7,492 nt of DNA from an uncultured Lachnospiraceae bacterium (GTDB taxonomy: Bacteria; Bacillota; Clostridia; Lachnospirales; Lachnospiraceae), in contig CACZOG010000154.1 of NCBI GenBank assembly GCA_902782715.1, positions 1 through 7,492 on the forward strand. The letters are read 5' to 3'. The position numbers and the translations under genes are program-made. Shown here one piece after another: positions 6,102 to 7,492 of the stretch (positions are counted from its first letter, which is position 1; every line of letters starts with the position of its first letter). The notes below the pieces were generated by a model that was not told the origin of the DNA, searched no databases, and saw only the letters and a list, made by a program, of their open reading frames with translations.

Positions 6102-7492
6102 ATGACAGACATTGCCAGAATTATCGCGACAGAATTAAACAAACCTCAGAATTACGTTGAAAACGTGATCAAACTCTATGATGAAGGCTGTACGATTCCC
6201 TTTATTGCAAGATACAGAAAAGAAGCACACGGAGCCATGGATGATTCCGCCCTTCGTGAACTTGAAGAGAAGCTTAACAGATTAAGAAATCTTGAAGCAA
6301 GAAAAGAAGAAGTTATAAAAAGCATAGATTCGCAGGAAAAACTTACCGATGAGTTGAAAAAGCAGATCAAAAATGCCAAAACTTTATCGGAAGTTGAAGA
6401 TATATACAGACCTTTTAAACAGAAAAGACGTACAAGGGCTGTCATTGCCAAGGAAAAAGGTCTTGAACCTCTTGCTCTTACATTTTATATGCAGGATCCG
6501 AAGATGGGTAAGATCGAAGATCTTGCAAAGAAATACATCGATCCCGAAAAAGGTGTTGAGAGCATTGAAGATGCTTTAAACGGAGCAAGTGATATCATAG
6601 CCGAAATGGTATCCGATTCGGTTGATGTAAGAAAGCAGTTAAGAAACCTTTATATGAAGAAAGGTTCGTTAAGAAGTTCAGCTTCGAAAGAGGAAGATTC
6701 CGTATACAGCGGTTATTACGATTTCGTTTCGTCATTAAACAAAATTCAGGGACATCAGGTTCTTGCCGTCAACCGCGGAGAAAAGGAAGGCTTCTTAAAA
6801 GTTAAGATCGATGTTGATGAAGCGGAGGCTCTCGCAGTTATCGAAAAGCAGATGATAAAAGGAGAATCCAATGCCAAATCTTTCCTTAAAGATGCGATAA
6901 AAGACGGATATGAAAGACTTCTTGCACCTTCCATGGAAAATGAAGTAAGAGCTGCTATAACGGAAAGCGCATGCGAAGGAGCGATCCATAATTTCTCGCT
7001 TAACCTTAAACCGCTTCTTATGCAGCCTCCCGTTAAGGGCAAAGTTACCATGGGCCTCGATCCCGGATACAGAATGGGCTGTAAAGTGGCTGTGATCGAC
7101 GAGACGGGCAAAGTTCTTGATACAACGGTAGTTTATCCCACTCATGGTGAAAAACAGAAAGAAGAGTGCATAACGAAACTTAGCGGCATGATAAAAAAAT
7201 GGAATGTAAAGCACATTGCCATAGGTAATGGTACAGCATCCAGAGAAACCGAGAGCATGACGGTGGAAATGCTTAAGAAATGCCCCGGCGTATCCTACAT
7301 GATAGTTAACGAAGCCGGTGCATCGGTATACTCCGCATCCAAGCTTGCCGCAGAAGAATTCCCTCAGTATGATGTAAACCTGCGAAGTGCAGTTTCAATT
7401 GCCAGAAGACTTGAGGATCCTCTGGCTGAACTTGTTAAGATCGAGCCGAAAGCCATCGGTGTAGGACAGTATCAGCATGATATGCCTCAAAA
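6102..7492 (+). CDS. tex: Tex transcription accessory protein, N-terminal part (cut by window edge)
   Basis: Tex is a cytoplasmic nucleic-acid-binding protein linked to transcription; family members run to roughly 700-780 residues with Tex-N, YqgF-like, helix-hairpin-helix and C-terminal S1 domains. The frame stays open for 463 full codons to the window end, so the final part, including S1, is missing. Visible are the helical N-terminal domain with GCTIPFIARYRKEAHGAMDD (29-48) and LSEVEDIYRPFKQKRRTRA (95-113), the YqgF-like domain opening with LDPGYRMGCKVAVID (319-333), IGNGTASRETE in its middle, and the diagnostic SIARRLEDPLAEL...GVGQYQHDMPQ near 429-463. The usual Thr after DPGYR is Met here. 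The gene follows a terminator, so it needs its own promoter or read-through; no clear promoter lies between terminator and start. Confidence 0.95.
   Translation, partial: MTDIARIIATELNKPQNYVENVIKLYDEGCTIPFIARYRKEAHGAMDDSALRELEEKLNRLRNLEARKEEVIKSIDSQEKLTDELKKQIKNAKTLSEVEDIYRPFKQKRRTRAVIAKEKGLEPLALTFYMQDPKMGKIEDLAKKYIDPEKGVESIEDALNGASDIIAEMVSDSVDVRKQLRNLYMKKGSLRSSASKEEDSVYSGYYDFVSSLNKIQGHQVLAVNRGEKEGFLKVKIDVDEAEALAVIEKQMIKGESNAKSFLKDAIKDGYERLLAPSMENEVRAAITESACEGAIHNFSLNLKPLLMQPPVKGKVTMGLDPGYRMGCKVAVIDETGKVLDTTVVYPTHGEKQKEECITKLSGMIKKWNVKHIAIGNGTASRETESMTVEMLKKCPGVSYMIVNEAGASVYSASKLAAEEFPQYDVNLRSAVSIARRLEDPLAELVKIEPKAIGVGQYQHDMPQ

Noticed and set aside
6076..6104. TTGACT at 6076-6081 as a -35 box for tex
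   Set aside because: A matching -10 would fall on the tex start codon itself (TTAATG), so the message would lack the start; the T-rich part belongs to the terminator tail.
6795..7214. Reverse-strand open frames opposite tex
   Set aside because: The forward strand encodes continuous, clearly recognisable Tex sequence; the reverse frames are shadows of its codon pattern.

Overview
The window holds eight genes, all on the + strand. They are tightly packed, with gaps of 11 to 93 bases. I see no RNA gene, mobile element, CRISPR array or integration scar, and no stretch over 300 bases without a gene. The modest GC content, the Leu-CTT/Arg-AGA/Gly-GGA codon habit and the gene families (a short-form malic enzyme, a DUF4364 protein, an orphan CapA-type protein, Hsp33, Tex) point to an anaerobic Firmicute of the Clostridia, most likely a Lachnospiraceae-type bacterium. 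The genus cannot be fixed from this sequence.

Layout. Bases 5-2290 carry three genes probably read from a promoter before the window: a small membrane protein of the 'small multidrug export' family, a YqeM-like SAM-dependent methyltransferase, and the redox-activated chaperone Hsp33 (hslO). A good sigma-A-type promoter (TTGCCA, 16 bases, TATAAT) lies across the end of hslO and should start a second unit: malic enzyme, DUF4364 winged-helix-like protein, membrane-anchored CapA-family protein and DUF308 membrane protein. That unit closes at a clear Rho-independent terminator at 6042-6077. The last gene, tex, starts just after the terminator and runs off the right edge after about 463 codons, inside or just past its YqgF-like domain.

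How they fit together. Hsp33 (oxidative unfolding), malic enzyme (malate to pyruvate, with reduced cofactor) and Tex (nucleic-acid-binding transcription accessory factor) are well-known core functions. The least understood part is the DUF4364-CapA-DUF308 block: a probable cytoplasmic DNA-binding-like protein, a type II membrane-anchored enzyme-like protein with the full CapA metal-site motif set but no capB or capC nearby, and a six-helix membrane protein whose ribosome binding site overlaps the capA-like stop codon. This block is the best candidate for undescribed biology, but nothing shows a new system outright. Overall this reads as an ordinary chromosomal core region.
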